Shown: positions 7,425 to 19,375, counted from the first letter of the stretch. The stretch: DNA of 40,672 nucleotides from Botrimarina hoheduenensis (GCF_007859815.1 NZ_SJPH01000005.1:1-40672); one strand, 5' to 3'. Numbers and translations are program-made. Notes: generated by a model from the sequence alone, not told the origin.

Positions 7425-8906
7425 ATGGAACTCCTCGCCAACTCACACACTTCCCTCGCCCTTGTAAACCTGGTGTTCGCGGTGGTGGCGCTTGGAGTCG
7501 GCTTCGCAGCCGGCGCATGGGTTTTCGGCAAGCAAGGCAACCTGGCTAAGCCGGACGCCCCCACGGCAGAACCCGAGAATGACGCGGCCGAGAAGCAGCT
7601 CGAGCTCGAACGCACGATGCTCGCCAGCGATCGCCTGCGCGATCTGGCTCAAGGGGTCGCCAGCGACGTTGACGCCCACAGCATCAGCATCGGCAAGATC
7701 GAGGCGGCGATGAGTGCGGCACGCGACAGCGGCTCCGCTAGCGAGGCCGACGTGCTGCAAGCCATCGAGTCAATCTCCTTAGCCAACGGGGCTCTGCAAC
7801 AAAAGCTTGCGGCTGCCGAGGCCCAGATCAAGACTCAGGCCGAACAGATCCGCACCCACGAATCGGAAGCCCGCACCGACTCGCTGACCAATCTGGCTAA
7901 CCGACGGGCGTTCGACGACGAGCTAACACGGCGATTCTCCGAATGGCGTCGCAAGGGAACGTCGTTCTCGCTGCTAATCATGGACGTCGATCACTTCAAG
8001 AAGTTCAACGACACCCACGGGCATCAAGCGGGCGACGAAGTGCTCCGCAAGGTGGGTGCCGCGCTCCGCGAATGCTGCCGAGACATGGATATCCCTTGCC
8101 GCTACGGGGGCGAGGAATTTGCTGTCGTCATGCCCTCGACCACGGCGGCCGATGGAACCGTGTTGGCCGAACGCGTCCGAAACTACGTCGAGGCCATGCA
8201 AGTGCCGTTCGAGGGGAAGATGCTGCGCGTGACGATGAGCCTTGGACTGGCTCAGGCCAACGCAGCCGATGACCCAACCGGATTGATCCGCCGGGCCGAC
8301 GCCGCGCTATATGCCGCCAAAGCCGCAGGCCGAAACAATACCCACCTACACGATGGTCAGGTCAGCGTGCCGCTCCAAGCGCTGCCGAAAAAGGCGGAGA
8401 ATCCAGCCGAATTTGATCAAGATGCCACACCGACCGTGGTGCTCGACGCCCTGCCAAACCGTACGAAATTCCTGGAAGATCTGCGTCTGGAAGTGAAGAA
8501 TGCTTGTGAAAACCGAGCGCCGCTGACGCTGCTGACCGCCGAACTTGAGGGATACTCGACGCTGGTCGAAGAGTTTGGACCGGCTGTCGCCAAGCTCACG
8601 CTCGACTCGGTCGCCCAGTTCCTTGACAGCGCGCTCCGCGAACGCGATCGACTCAGTCGGCTCAGCGAAGCTCAATTCGTTGTCCTCATGCCGCTCACAA
8701 CGACTGAAGAGGCCCGCGCAATGGGAGACCGTATCGCCGCCGCGTTGGCAGAGTGCAGCGTGCCGCTGGGTGACCGATCGCTCCGCCTGATGACACGCAC
8801 CGGCGTCACGAGCAAAACCCCCCACGATACGGCCGTTACGTTGATGCAACGCGCCGAAGAAAGTCTCGGCGTTGCTCTTAAGAAAAGATCGCTGGCTGAG
8901 GTTTGA
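7425..8906 (+). CDS. Membrane diguanylate cyclase with tandem GGDEF domains, the second degenerate
   Basis: 493 residues. One N-terminal membrane helix (about 10-34) is followed by a charged coiled-coil-like stretch (about 50-148). The first GGDEF domain (about 150-305) has TDSLTNLANRRAF, MDVDHFKKFND, the active-site GGEEF at 228-232 and the inhibitory-site motif RDMD at 219-222, correctly spaced, so it should make c-di-GMP from two GTP and be product-inhibited. The second domain (about 335-490) keeps the fold but has SEAQF (414-418) in place of GGDEF, so it is catalytically dead, yet retains RERD (405-408) at the I-site position. It may sense c-di-GMP. It sits divergent to a REC-PilZ protein that has a c-di-GMP-binding motif. 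Confidence 0.9.
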   Translation: MELLANSHTSLALVNLVFAVVALGVGFAAGAWVFGKQGNLAKPDAPTAEPENDAAEKQLELERTMLASDRLRDLAQGVASDVDAHSISIGKIEAAMSAARDSGSASEADVLQAIESISLANGALQQKLAAAEAQIKTQAEQIRTHESEARTDSLTNLANRRAFDDELTRRFSEWRRKGTSFSLLIMDVDHFKKFNDTHGHQAGDEVLRKVGAALRECCRDMDIPCRYGGEEFAVVMPSTTAADGTVLAERVRNYVEAMQVPFEGKMLRVTMSLGLAQANAADDPTGLIRRADAALYAAKAAGRNNTHLHDGQVSVPLQALPKKAENPAEFDQDATPTVVLDALPNRTKFLEDLRLEVKNACENRAPLTLLTAELEGYSTLVEEFGPAVAKLTLDSVAQFLDSALRERDRLSRLSEAQFVVLMPLTTTEEARAMGDRIAAALAECSVPLGDRSLRLMTRTGVTSKTPHDTAVTLMQRAEESLGVALKKRSLAEV

Positions 8907-9370
8907 CCGGCCGCCGGATCGGCGTTTGGCAGGCCGCCCAGTAGTCGGCACAGCTGCCGCACAGCGCAGAACTTACCGATCTGGCAATCAGCAGATCGTT
9001 GCCGACCGGCTTACGCTCCCGATGTTTGCAAGGCAAAGGCCTCCAACAGTCGGCTGGGCCGTGACTTTCTCGTCGCGTGACCGAGGCTTCCGGTGTTAGC
9101 GAGCGAGGGATTTGGCTGCGAAAGGGCGCTACAAAATCAACTTCAGGGCGAGCACTTCGAACTGATTCTGAGAAATCGTTTGCTACCCCCTTGCCTCGAT
9201 CTCAAGATCGCGTATCTTCCTGCCGAAGGTTGATGATCCCGGCTGCACTTGGGGCTTTGGCCTACTGAGTCCTCCACGGCTGAGTTCTTGACGGCAAGCT
9301 CCCTGAGAGCGGCGGCAAGTACTGAGCGTGGTGTTCGTCTCGCGTGGTGCCAACGAAGGCCAGCCGCGAG
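8907..9370. other. Non-coding stretch upstream of the rRNA promoter
   Basis: No convincing gene, tRNA or 16S rRNA signature is seen. Its length, even counted up to the 23S start, is too short to hold a 16S gene. Confidence 0.5.
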
Positions 9371-9431
9371 TAAAAAAAGATAAGAATTCCAGCCAGGAGG
9401 GTTTGACAGTCACTAGCAGCTCGGATAACCT
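9371..9431 (+). promoter_or_regulatory. Candidate rRNA promoter with A-rich UP element
   Basis: An A-rich block TAAAAAAAGATAAGAATT (9371-9388) precedes a perfect TTGACA (9403-9408), then a 17-bp spacer and TAACCT (9426-9431) as a weak -10. A/T-rich UP element, consensus -35 and 17-bp spacing are the hallmarks of strong rRNA promoters; the poor -10 lowers confidence. It lies about 140 bp upstream of the boxB/boxA-like leader. Confidence 0.5.
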
Positions 9432-9570
9432 TCTGAGCTCGACTGAGTTTGAGCGGTCGCACGAGGCGGCCACCATGCCGCTGGCTCTCTAAAGCCAGCC
9501 GCCAGCATGGCCCCCTCGTGTGTTCGCTCGGGCAACCGAGGCGGGCATCCAGCAGATTGAGGCTGGGTGC

Positions 9571-9684
9571 GATCTGCAAGGCAACTTGCAGATCGTGATC
9601 TTTGACAATTTGGTAAGAGCAAGAGTGGCATCTTTAGCAAGAGAGCGGCTCGCCGATGGTGTCTAGCCATCGAACGACCGCTCT
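9571..9684 (+). promoter_or_regulatory. rRNA leader: boxB-like hairpin, boxA-like antitermination site and second hairpin
   Basis: GATCTGCAAG-GCAA-CTTGCAGATC (9571-9594) is a perfect 10-bp stem with a GNRA tetraloop. Immediately after it, TGATCTTTGACAATTTG (9596-9612) closely matches the boxA of enterobacterial rRNA leaders (TGCTCTTTAACAATTTA). The order boxB then boxA is that of Nus-dependent antitermination sites. A further two-part hairpin, AGAGCGG...CGATGG / CCATCG...CCGCTCT, spans 9642-9684. Function is inferred from similarity to known rRNA leaders. Confidence 0.65.
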
Positions 9685-9880
9685 ACTGCAAAAACTCCAA
9701 TTTTGCGTCTCCAGCAATCCAAGGTGGCAACACCGCGGATTAGGGGGACGCGACGAGTAGAAACGTTACTCGCCATCGGTCTTCGCCGGCCGATGGCAGT
9801 GTAGCTTGAAACACTCGGCCGCTTGCTGCTGATCGACCCCTTTCACGATGGGTCGTTGGGTAGGAGCGTTCGATTAATGT

Positions 9881-12699
<2,819 letters not shown>

Positions 12700-12848
12700 A
12701 TTAATCAAACGCTTCTGCTTCGCTTCTCAACAAGCGAACGAAGTTGGAGGGCATGCCTCAGGGCATCGCCTGTCACTCTTGCTCAAGCCAAATTATCGGT
12801 GAGTTCTCTCACCGCAGGCGTGGACAGCTTTACCGCTGCCCACGGCTT
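12700..12848 (+). other. 23S-5S internal transcribed spacer
   Basis: About 150 bp between the 23S processing stem and the 5S gene. It holds the hairpin CTTCGCTT-CTCAAC-AAGCGAACGAAG and no tRNA. Confidence 0.7.
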
Positions 12849-12957
12849 TCTGGCGACCATATCCGATTGGAAACACCTGTTCCCATTCCGAACACAGTAG
12901 TTAAGCGATCGGAGCCGATGATAGTGCCTACCAGTGCGAAAGTAGGTATCGCCAGTT
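12848..12957 (+). rRNA. rrf: 5S ribosomal RNA
   Basis: Recognised from the 5S core CACCTGTTCCCATTCCGAAC (12875-12894) and the later AAGCGATCGGAGCCGATGATAGT segment. Helix I is formed by CTGGCGA (12850-12856) and TCGCCAG (12949-12955). Length is about 110 nt; ends are accurate to a few bases. Confidence 0.93.
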
Positions 12958-12961
12958 TTTT

Positions 12962-12998
12962 AACCCCGTTGCGACGCAAGTCGCAGCGGGGTTTTTTT
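12962..12998 (+). terminator. Rho-independent terminator of the 23S-5S unit
   Basis: AACCCCGTTGCGAC-GCAA-GTCGCAGCGGGGTT followed by T residues: a 14-bp stem with one G-U pair, a GCAA tetraloop and a seven-T tract, directly after the 5S gene. Confidence 0.93.
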
Positions 12999-13064
12999 GT
13001 TGACCCGCGTGCTTTTTGTCGCTAAAACTTGAGCGGGGGCGTGTGCTGCGATAAGGATGCCAAA

Positions 13065-13991
13065 ATGCAAACCTACTCATCTTTCGCCAAGTTAGCCACC
13101 GTAGTGTGCTGCCTGTCTGCGGCATCGCAATCTACGGCTGCCATGGTCTTTTTTTATGACCCAGCAACCGGCAACGTTTCGTTAGATACCTCAAACACAC
13201 GCAGCGGATACGCTTACAGTTGGCACCTCGATTTGCCTCCCAACTCACCGTACGGACTGCTTGAGGAAAACGTGGTTTGGCTGACTTCAAGTCAGTTAAA
13301 AACTCAATTGCAAAGACAGGTGGGAGAAGCGTCGCTTACCAGCCCTTTTTCCGGCTACTTTACCGTAGGCAATTTGCTCGTACCCGGTATCGATGAGGCC
13401 ATCTGGAATACCCTCTTTACTTCGATTGGCTCTAGTGGATACGTCGATCTAATTGGCCAGGGGGCGTCTGCGCCTGCGGAGTTTGTTTACGGTCAGCCCG
13501 ATCGCCCCTTCGACAACCGCTGGGACATCATCGATCCGGACACGCTTGCCTGGGCGACACAAGCAACACTCCGCTATCACGCCGCCACCGGTGAACTCGT
13601 CATCGACACCACCGGGCCCCAGAGCGGCCACATTGCCACCTTTACCCTCGAATCGGACGGAGCTTTTTTGGCAGAGGCGTTCAATCGCTTCATCGAGGTC
13701 CCGCTGACGATCGCGAACGACAGCACGCTGTTCATCGCCGCCGATGCGATCGAACCCGGCCTGCACAGCCTCGGTCGCGTGATCGAGGCCGGTCTCTCAC
13801 TGGCTGAGGTCGAAGCTCTCTTAACCGAGGCCAGCTTTATCGGCCGCGCGGGATTCGGTGGCGGCTCATTCGACCTGGAGACCGACGGCGTGGCGTTCGC
13901 TATCTCCTACATCGCCATCCCCGAGCCCGCCACGGCGATACTCTGTCTCGCCAGTGCAGGTTGCCTCGCCGGTAGACGATGGGTCGCCTGA
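13065..13991 (+). CDS. Secreted PEP-CTERM protein of unknown function
   Basis: 308 residues from the ATG at 13065, chosen over the GTG at 13029 because AAGGA lies at the right distance and a signal peptide (MQTYSSFAKLATVVCCLSAASQ..., cleavage near STAA) then starts the protein. The body (about 30-280) is rich in beta-type hydrophobic patterns with no recognised enzyme motif. The C-terminus has the sorting tail IPEPATAILCLASAGCLAGRRW: PEP motif, one membrane helix and a short basic end, recognised by exosortase systems in the envelope. No exosortase gene is in the window. The gene follows the rRNA terminator and so needs its own promoter. Confidence 0.85.
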   Translation: MQTYSSFAKLATVVCCLSAASQSTAAMVFFYDPATGNVSLDTSNTRSGYAYSWHLDLPPNSPYGLLEENVVWLTSSQLKTQLQRQVGEASLTSPFSGYFTVGNLLVPGIDEAIWNTLFTSIGSSGYVDLIGQGASAPAEFVYGQPDRPFDNRWDIIDPDTLAWATQATLRYHAATGELVIDTTGPQSGHIATFTLESDGAFLAEAFNRFIEVPLTIANDSTLFIAADAIEPGLHSLGRVIEAGLSLAEVEALLTEASFIGRAGFGGGSFDLETDGVAFAISYIAIPEPATAILCLASAGCLAGRRWVA

Positions 13992-14139
13992 GCGTTTTTC
14001 TTGCCCGCGAAGCTCGGTCGCGGTGATTAATCTGGACAGCGTGTGCCCTACAAGGCACGCTAGCCGCATCTTGGCGACCCGCCCGAAGAGGGGGAACGCT
14101 TCATGCGGCTCTTTCCAGGCGATCCTGTAGCATCTTGCG

Positions 14140-15135
14140 ATGTCGATCCAGCTGACGTGCCCCAACTGCGAAGCGATCCTGCGACTCGCCGATGCCATGG
14201 CGGGCCGCATGGGAGCCTGCCGTGAGTGCGGTGGTGAGATCAGCGTACCGCAGGATCTCGAGTCGTTCCGACCACTTCAGGAACGGCCCCTTGGGAAAGC
14301 AACGCTCGACGATATCGTGAAAGAACTTGCCCGGCGGGGCGAGACCGCGGTGCTCACGGTACTGGGGGATCGAAAAAAAACGCGAGATCAACGGACAGAT
14401 TCGACGATTTTGAGCCAGTCAGAGTCCGACACGCAGATCGGTCTTGGTCCCGGCGTGCGGCAATACACCACCGAAGAGATACCGCCGACACGTCTTGAGC
14501 AGCTCTTTACCGGCCTCGCTCGCTTGGCCCAGATGCGCATCGAGGCCGAGCGGCTAGCCCAATCAAAGGATGCAATCGATCCCGCTGAGGGGGCCGGTTC
14601 CTTCGACTCAAAGTCGAACTTTGAGTTCAAAGGGGATCCGCTCGGAATGTCGCTGGCCGATTTCCGTTTGCGACACGAGCGGCAGGTCGAGGGGAGGCGG
14701 CGCAGGATGCCGTGGTGCTCTGACGAATCGCCGGGGGTGAACAACCCCGAGCTGCATAGCGAGGCATGGCACGCGGCGGCCGGTATCGTCCATGCGCGCA
14801 TCGAGCTGCCCTTCGAGAACAACTCGCCAACCGTCGGCGGCGTGCGCACAAGTCTCGTGCTCTATCAATTTGTTGATGAGCGATTATTCCAGGTCACCGC
14901 TTTCTTGCCGCCTGAAGGGCTTAATCAAGTGGTGCAGGCTTTGAACATCAAATACGGCGAGCCGCAGAGCGTGAACCACGAACCCCGACAGATGCTCTGG
15001 TGGAAGCTGAACTCGTCGATCGAGGTCTCAGCCGGACGCCTCCACCCGCGTGAAGACGCCATCGTTCGCTACTTCCACGACGAACTACTTGCCGAAGCAA
15101 GCCGTCGTCGGCCGAGCGGATCCGCCGATCTCTGA
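14140..15135 (+). CDS. Zinc-ribbon protein of unknown function
   Basis: 331 residues. The N-terminus has a CPNC...CREC zinc ribbon (residues about 7-32) of the kind often found at the start of planctomycete proteins. A charged, poorly ordered middle (about 40-230) follows. The C-terminal 120 residues (VHARIELPFENNSP... to YFHDELL) look globular and mix beta strands and helices, with no motif recognised. No signal peptide, so cytoplasmic. The gene is convergent with the next one; it may bind nucleic acid or protein through the ribbon, but there is no direct support. Confidence 0.7.
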   Translation: MSIQLTCPNCEAILRLADAMAGRMGACRECGGEISVPQDLESFRPLQERPLGKATLDDIVKELARRGETAVLTVLGDRKKTRDQRTDSTILSQSESDTQIGLGPGVRQYTTEEIPPTRLEQLFTGLARLAQMRIEAERLAQSKDAIDPAEGAGSFDSKSNFEFKGDPLGMSLADFRLRHERQVEGRRRRMPWCSDESPGVNNPELHSEAWHAAAGIVHARIELPFENNSPTVGGVRTSLVLYQFVDERLFQVTAFLPPEGLNQVVQALNIKYGEPQSVNHEPRQMLWWKLNSSIEVSAGRLHPREDAIVRYFHDELLAEASRRRPSGSADL

Positions 15136-15189
15136 AAGCGTCGGGTTCGTTACGCCTAGGCTGACCGAGTGCTGCCGCTGGGGTAAGCG

Positions 15190-15768
15190 TTACGGGGCAA
15201 ACTCGCCCACGAAACCCGCTTTGTGGAAGGTTGCCTCGGTTAGTGGGTCAATGAACTTGACGATCGCGATTTCAGCGAACGGGATGATCAAGAAACGGGC
15301 ACCAAGCGTGTCTGGATTCGAGCGTTGTAAAAGCACCGTTTCGCCACGGGTCATAAACCCTTTAAACGGTGTCTGCTCGTCGAGGCTGTTGACCAGCACG
15401 CCTCGCCGTGGGATCTCCTTTGGCCAAGCGGTAAACACAGTTTTCCAGGTCTCGGCAGCTCCGTTCGCCGGCGATGAAATGGCAGGGACGGTCGCGGGCG
15501 CTGGCGAAGTCTTCGCCAAGTTTCCGGCCGGGGGGGCCGGGCTCATCTGACGCACCGGAGGGGCCCCCGGCGGGATCGCCGCAGGAGATAACGCGGCGGC
15601 AGCCGGCCGCTGCGCAACCGGTGTGGCAGTGGGGAAAGGCTTAGTTGCCGGGACTGGCTGCCGGATTGCGGCGGCGGCAGCCGGTGAGTTGGCAATCGCT
15701 GGAGCCGTGATGGGAGCCGTCGGCACCGTAGCCGGGGGAAGGGCAGGGGGAGCGGAGGGTTCGGGCAC
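15190..15768 (-). CDS. Hypothetical protein with Pro/Ala-rich N-terminal half
   Basis: 192 residues from a GTG; an in-frame stop a few codons upstream excludes a longer form, and GGAACGGA serves as ribosome-binding site. Residues 1-100 are low-complexity Pro/Ala/Thr and probably disordered. Residues about 105-192 (WKTVFTAWPKEIPRRGVLV, then FIIPFAEIAIVKF-like strands) form a compact domain with small-barrel-like spacing, of unknown function. No signal peptide or membrane helix. It is transcribed convergently with the zinc-ribbon gene. Confidence 0.6.
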   Translation of the reverse strand: MPEPSAPPALPPATVPTAPITAPAIANSPAAAAAIRQPVPATKPFPTATPVAQRPAAAALSPAAIPPGAPPVRQMSPAPPAGNLAKTSPAPATVPAISSPANGAAETWKTVFTAWPKEIPRRGVLVNSLDEQTPFKGFMTRGETVLLQRSNPDTLGARFLIIPFAEIAIVKFIDPLTEATFHKAGFVGEFAP

Positions 15769-16043
15769 GATTTCCGTTCCAAATTAAGGGGCTAAACGCT
15801 TGGCAATCTGCCGATCGAGCGTCCCACAGGTACTAGCTCGTCGATGGATGCGCGAGGCGTGCGGTAGGAGCAACAACGGGCAGCCCGATTCGGCTTCACT
15901 TGGTCCGGGCTTCCGCTGGTTGCCCTCGGGCCATGGCGGCGGAAGGGGCAATGTGACCGGCACACTGTGAGAATAGCTTGCAGAACGGGGGCGGAGATCG
16001 CCTGTCCGTTCAAATAATGCGAGCTCCCAGGGCCTGATTAGCC

Positions 16044-17027
16044 CTACAGCCCTTCACGACGGCGCGCGTGACGGCGTGCCTCATCGGTGATCTCAGCGAT
16101 CAGGGCGAGGCGGCCCTTGCCGTGGAGCTCGTCCGGTGTCGCGGCGGCGACACGCTCGAGTGCCGGACGGATACCGCGTCGATGAGCAACCTGGATCGCC
16201 AGTCCGGGGCGTGCGTTCGCTTCGAGAACGACGGGCCCCTTCTCGGCGTCAACAACGAAGTCGACGCCGATGTAGCCCAGTTCGAGGGCCTCAGCTAAGC
16301 GCATCGATGCGTCAAGCAGTTGGTCCCAACTGGGGATTTCGATGCCCGAGATCGAGACTTCGGTATCCGGATGGACATCGACCATGCGTCCTTTGCTGAC
16401 GCCACCAAAGGTTCGTCCGGTGGTCATATCAACGGCGGCGGCGATCGCGCCTTGGTGGAGATTCGCGCGTCCGCCCGATGCCGTTGTCGGGAGCCTTACC
16501 ATCGCCATCACGGGAACGCAGCGGTACAAGATGACACGGATGTCGGGCGTTCCTTCGATGGCAACGCTCTGCAAGACCGGGTGCGTAACGATCCGGTGTT
16601 CGACAATGGCTGCGTCCATGCCGCCGCCCAACGAGTACAGGCCCGATAGTACGGCTGACAGGTGATAGCGCAGATCGGAGACCGTCACACGACGTCCGCC
16701 GGGCGTGATGTAGAGGTTACCCACGCTCTCGCCGATTACCAGTACCCCGCGTCCTGCGGCACCGCGAGCCGGCTTAACGACAAAGTCATTACGCCCCCGA
16801 ATGGCCTCGGGGAACCGTTTGACGTCGCCGTGCGAGGTGAGAACGTTATACGTTTCGGGAACGGGAATGCCGTTCGCCTCGCAGATGGTTTTGGTAATGA
16901 GTTTGTTGTCAACGCGCGGGTACAACCCGCGCGGGTTGCTGTCGATGATATACGACAGATTGCGTCGGTTGATTCCCAGGATGCCGCTGGCGCGGAGGTC
17001 GCTGGGGCTGGCAAAAAAGCGTTGCAT
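16044..17027 (-). CDS. ATP-grasp alpha-L-glutamate ligase-like protein
   Basis: 327 residues. ATP-grasp signatures include VVKPARGAAGRGVLVI (about 83-98) for nucleotide binding, VRLPTTASGGRANLHQGA (about 177-194), and the metal-binding end DFVVDAEKGPVVLEANARPG (about 256-275, with E269 and N271). It matches the RimK-related ligase group whose genes sit next to an inactive transglutaminase/membrane protein and a retropepsin-like protease, as here. Ligases of this fold join a carboxylate to an amine using ATP; the substrate for this subgroup is not established. It starts 21 bp after the membrane gene, so both form an operon. Cytoplasmic. Confidence 0.85.
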   Translation of the reverse strand: MQRFFASPSDLRASGILGINRRNLSYIIDSNPRGLYPRVDNKLITKTICEANGIPVPETYNVLTSHGDVKRFPEAIRGRNDFVVKPARGAAGRGVLVIGESVGNLYITPGGRRVTVSDLRYHLSAVLSGLYSLGGGMDAAIVEHRIVTHPVLQSVAIEGTPDIRVILYRCVPVMAMVRLPTTASGGRANLHQGAIAAAVDMTTGRTFGGVSKGRMVDVHPDTEVSISGIEIPSWDQLLDASMRLAEALELGYIGVDFVVDAEKGPVVLEANARPGLAIQVAHRRGIRPALERVAAATPDELHGKGRLALIAEITDEARRHARRREGL

Positions 17028-17048
17028 GGGCTTTGGTCGGTGATCGGA

Positions 17049-18644
17049 CTAGTTCGTACTCGGATCTACCAGATCCCGGAATCGCCAGAGCTCGACAAGG
17101 CGATAGCCGGTGTAGCGACCGATCGCGATAAAAGCGGCGATGGTCAGCAGATGGATCTCGGGATAGACCAGCAGCGTGCGTCCAACCGCCTCCCAGCCCA
17201 ACAGCAAGAAGCAACAAGTCGCCACGACGACGGTCCCCAGCGCCAGCTTACCGGCATTCGTGACACCGTCTTCCTCGATGGTCACATAGATGCGTTCAAT
17301 CAAGGTCGTCACGATCACGAGCGGCAGTAGCACCGCGTTTGCGCTAGGCGTTAGCTCCAGATAATCGAGCGCTGAAACGCCAAAGACCACGCACAGGATG
17401 ATGGTGGTCAGGATAATGCTCAGCCGAGGAACCATCAGCAAGCGCAACCGCTCGATCAACGTGCGACCGATGAATCCCGCAGATAGGACGACTGCTAGAA
17501 CGACGAGGCCGCTTATCCAATCGGCGTAAACGAAGCTGGCGGCGAACAGCGCGGGAGCGAACGTACCAAAGGTCGGCACACCAATCACGTTGCGGAATAG
17601 CGCCGTAACGAGCGCGCCCATCGGCAGAAGCAGAAGAAGCTTTAGGACCTCATGCATCTCGACAGGCATCCGCGTCAGATCGAACACCTGCAGGGGGTTC
17701 TTCATGTCCGCCCGCAGCGCGTCGGCGGCCGGTGCACGCCGCACAATTGCGTACCGCGTTTTCAGATTCGTTACCGCGTTTGGCAAGCTCGTGCGAACGA
17801 TCCGACGACCGTCCCGCCGCGTGACGACGTGATCGACAGGCATCACACGAGAGTAACCGTACTCGGGATCAAACGGAGTCCAGGTGTTTTGGCGAAACAC
17901 TTCAACCCAAACGCGTTGCTCGACTTCCTCTGAGTTGCGCAATTCGAATCCGGCAACCAGCCGTGCGGGCATTCCTGCGGCCCGGCACAGCGTCGCGAAG
18001 GTCTGTGCGCGATCGGTTGGAGACGCCACCATGCTGTCGAGCACGCCCAAGACGCCATCGCTCTGCGAACCGGGAGCAGGTTGCTTGATCTGCACCGCGC
18101 AGTACTCAAAGAGCCATTCGAGCAGCTCTTCTTGGGTGGTCCACTTGCCCTCCGCTTCGGCCAGCACACGTGAGACGCTCCGGTTGTTGACCGGCAACGA
18201 ATCGGGTTCGTGGCGTAGGTAGCGGGCGCGCTCGTTCGCGCTGAGGTGTGTCGGTTTTCCGTCGGCGCTCGGGCTTCCCGAGCGCACACGGAGGTCGAAT
18301 TCGGCCATGACCCGATAGTCGCCCTCACGCTTGACGGTAATGACCCGCTCGCGTGTCCCGCTAGGAGTAAGCTTGACCATCCGGCTGGCGATCGCCGGAT
18401 CGCCATCGTCGAAAAAGTCGGGCTCGCCATCCAACGAGATATTGTCATCCACGTTTGGCAGAGCGAGCCTCAGCTCCGAGCCAGGAGTTGGGGCGGTAAA
18501 GGACACACGATAAGTGAGCCTCCAGAGTCCGTCCTCCAAAGAGCGTCGCGCAGCATCCCGCTGGGCGCTGCGCACCCAGAGGCTAAGGAGACCCACCACC
18601 AAAAAGGCGATGATAGTAATACGGCTAAGAGAACGGGCTTTCAC
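17049..18644 (-). CDS. Inactive transglutaminase-like protein fused to a multi-helix membrane domain
   Basis: 531 residues from a GTG. One N-terminal helix (about 8-24, TIIAFLVVGLLSLWV) anchors an extracytoplasmic region. The transglutaminase-like domain (about 160-270) keeps FATLCRAAGMPARLVAGFEL and RVWVEVFRQNTWTPFDPEYG but lacks the catalytic Cys (the helix start reads VLDSMVASPTDRAQ), so it is probably a non-enzymatic binding module. Residues about 335-520 hold roughly seven hydrophobic helices. This architecture is known as an inactive transglutaminase fused to seven transmembrane helices and is regularly linked to the ATP-grasp ligase and protease genes seen beside it. Confidence 0.87.
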   Translation of the reverse strand: MKARSLSRITIIAFLVVGLLSLWVRSAQRDAARRSLEDGLWRLTYRVSFTAPTPGSELRLALPNVDDNISLDGEPDFFDDGDPAIASRMVKLTPSGTRERVITVKREGDYRVMAEFDLRVRSGSPSADGKPTHLSANERARYLRHEPDSLPVNNRSVSRVLAEAEGKWTTQEELLEWLFEYCAVQIKQPAPGSQSDGVLGVLDSMVASPTDRAQTFATLCRAAGMPARLVAGFELRNSEEVEQRVWVEVFRQNTWTPFDPEYGYSRVMPVDHVVTRRDGRRIVRTSLPNAVTNLKTRYAIVRRAPAADALRADMKNPLQVFDLTRMPVEMHEVLKLLLLLPMGALVTALFRNVIGVPTFGTFAPALFAASFVYADWISGLVVLAVVLSAGFIGRTLIERLRLLMVPRLSIILTTIILCVVFGVSALDYLELTPSANAVLLPLVIVTTLIERIYVTIEEDGVTNAGKLALGTVVVATCCFLLLGWEAVGRTLLVYPEIHLLTIAAFIAIGRYTGYRLVELWRFRDLVDPSTN

Positions 18645-18818
18645 CTGGGGTGCGTCTTTTCGCTTAAAGTATTATTCGGGTTGCACTTACGACGCTGCCG
18701 AATTCCAACGTAACGAAATCCTCCGAACGCTGCTCATCTTATTCTGAGATACTATAGTGCATGATTCGGGGCCTGAACTCCCGATTCTTCCCAATCCGCC
18801 TCACCATCACTTCCCGAC

Positions 18819-19358
18819 ATGCTTTGCCCCCCTTTCCGCTGGACCCAACCCCTCTTGGGATTGGTGCTGATCGTCACCTGCCTCGGTGTTCAGGCCTCTA
18901 CAGAACCCGTTAAAACCAGCGCAGAGCTCGCCACCGAAAATCGCCATTTAATCGGCGCGACGGCTTGGGTCACCATCGGCCCCGTCCAGGCCAAGCTCCT
19001 GGCCCGGGTGGATACGGGTGCCGAGTCGTGCTCGCTGCATGCCGAAGAGATCGTCGTTCCCAAAGGCAAAGAGAAAATGACGGCCAACGTCGGCAAGGCG
19101 ATTCGCTTTCGGGTGATCGACAACGACGGCGAAACGCACTGGATTGAATCCACGATCCACTCGACCGTTGTTGTAAAAACCTCGGAAGAGCGCGAACGAC
19201 GCTACAAGGTGTGGGTCGACATGGCTTGCGTGGGCATCGACAAACGTGTCTGCGTCACGCTCAATGACCGGTCGCATATGGAGTTTCCCGTGCTGGTCGG
19301 GCGTAATTACCTGAAAGACGATTTCCTGGTGGACGTCAATCAAGCGGCCAAAGAGTAG
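18819..19358 (+). CDS. Retropepsin-like protease (RimB/ATP-dependent zinc protease family), exported
   Basis: 179 residues. A signal peptide (MLCPPFRWTQPLLGLVLIVTCLGVQA) precedes the protease-like domain, which contains the aspartic motif ARVDTGAESCSLHA (D near residue 66) and ends with FPVLVGRNYLKDDFLVDV, the retropepsin-type second strand motif. The family was long annotated as 'ATP-dependent zinc protease', although the DTGA motif points to an aspartyl-protease fold. It lies divergent from the 7TM/ligase operon across 174 bp and completes the conserved trio. A role in cutting or trimming a peptide made by the ligase is a reasonable guess, not shown. Confidence 0.83.
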   Translation: MLCPPFRWTQPLLGLVLIVTCLGVQASTEPVKTSAELATENRHLIGATAWVTIGPVQAKLLARVDTGAESCSLHAEEIVVPKGKEKMTANVGKAIRFRVIDNDGETHWIESTIHSTVVVKTSEERERRYKVWVDMACVGIDKRVCVTLNDRSHMEFPVLVGRNYLKDDFLVDVNQAAKE

Positions 19359-19375
19359 GTGTCCGACAGCGGTTT

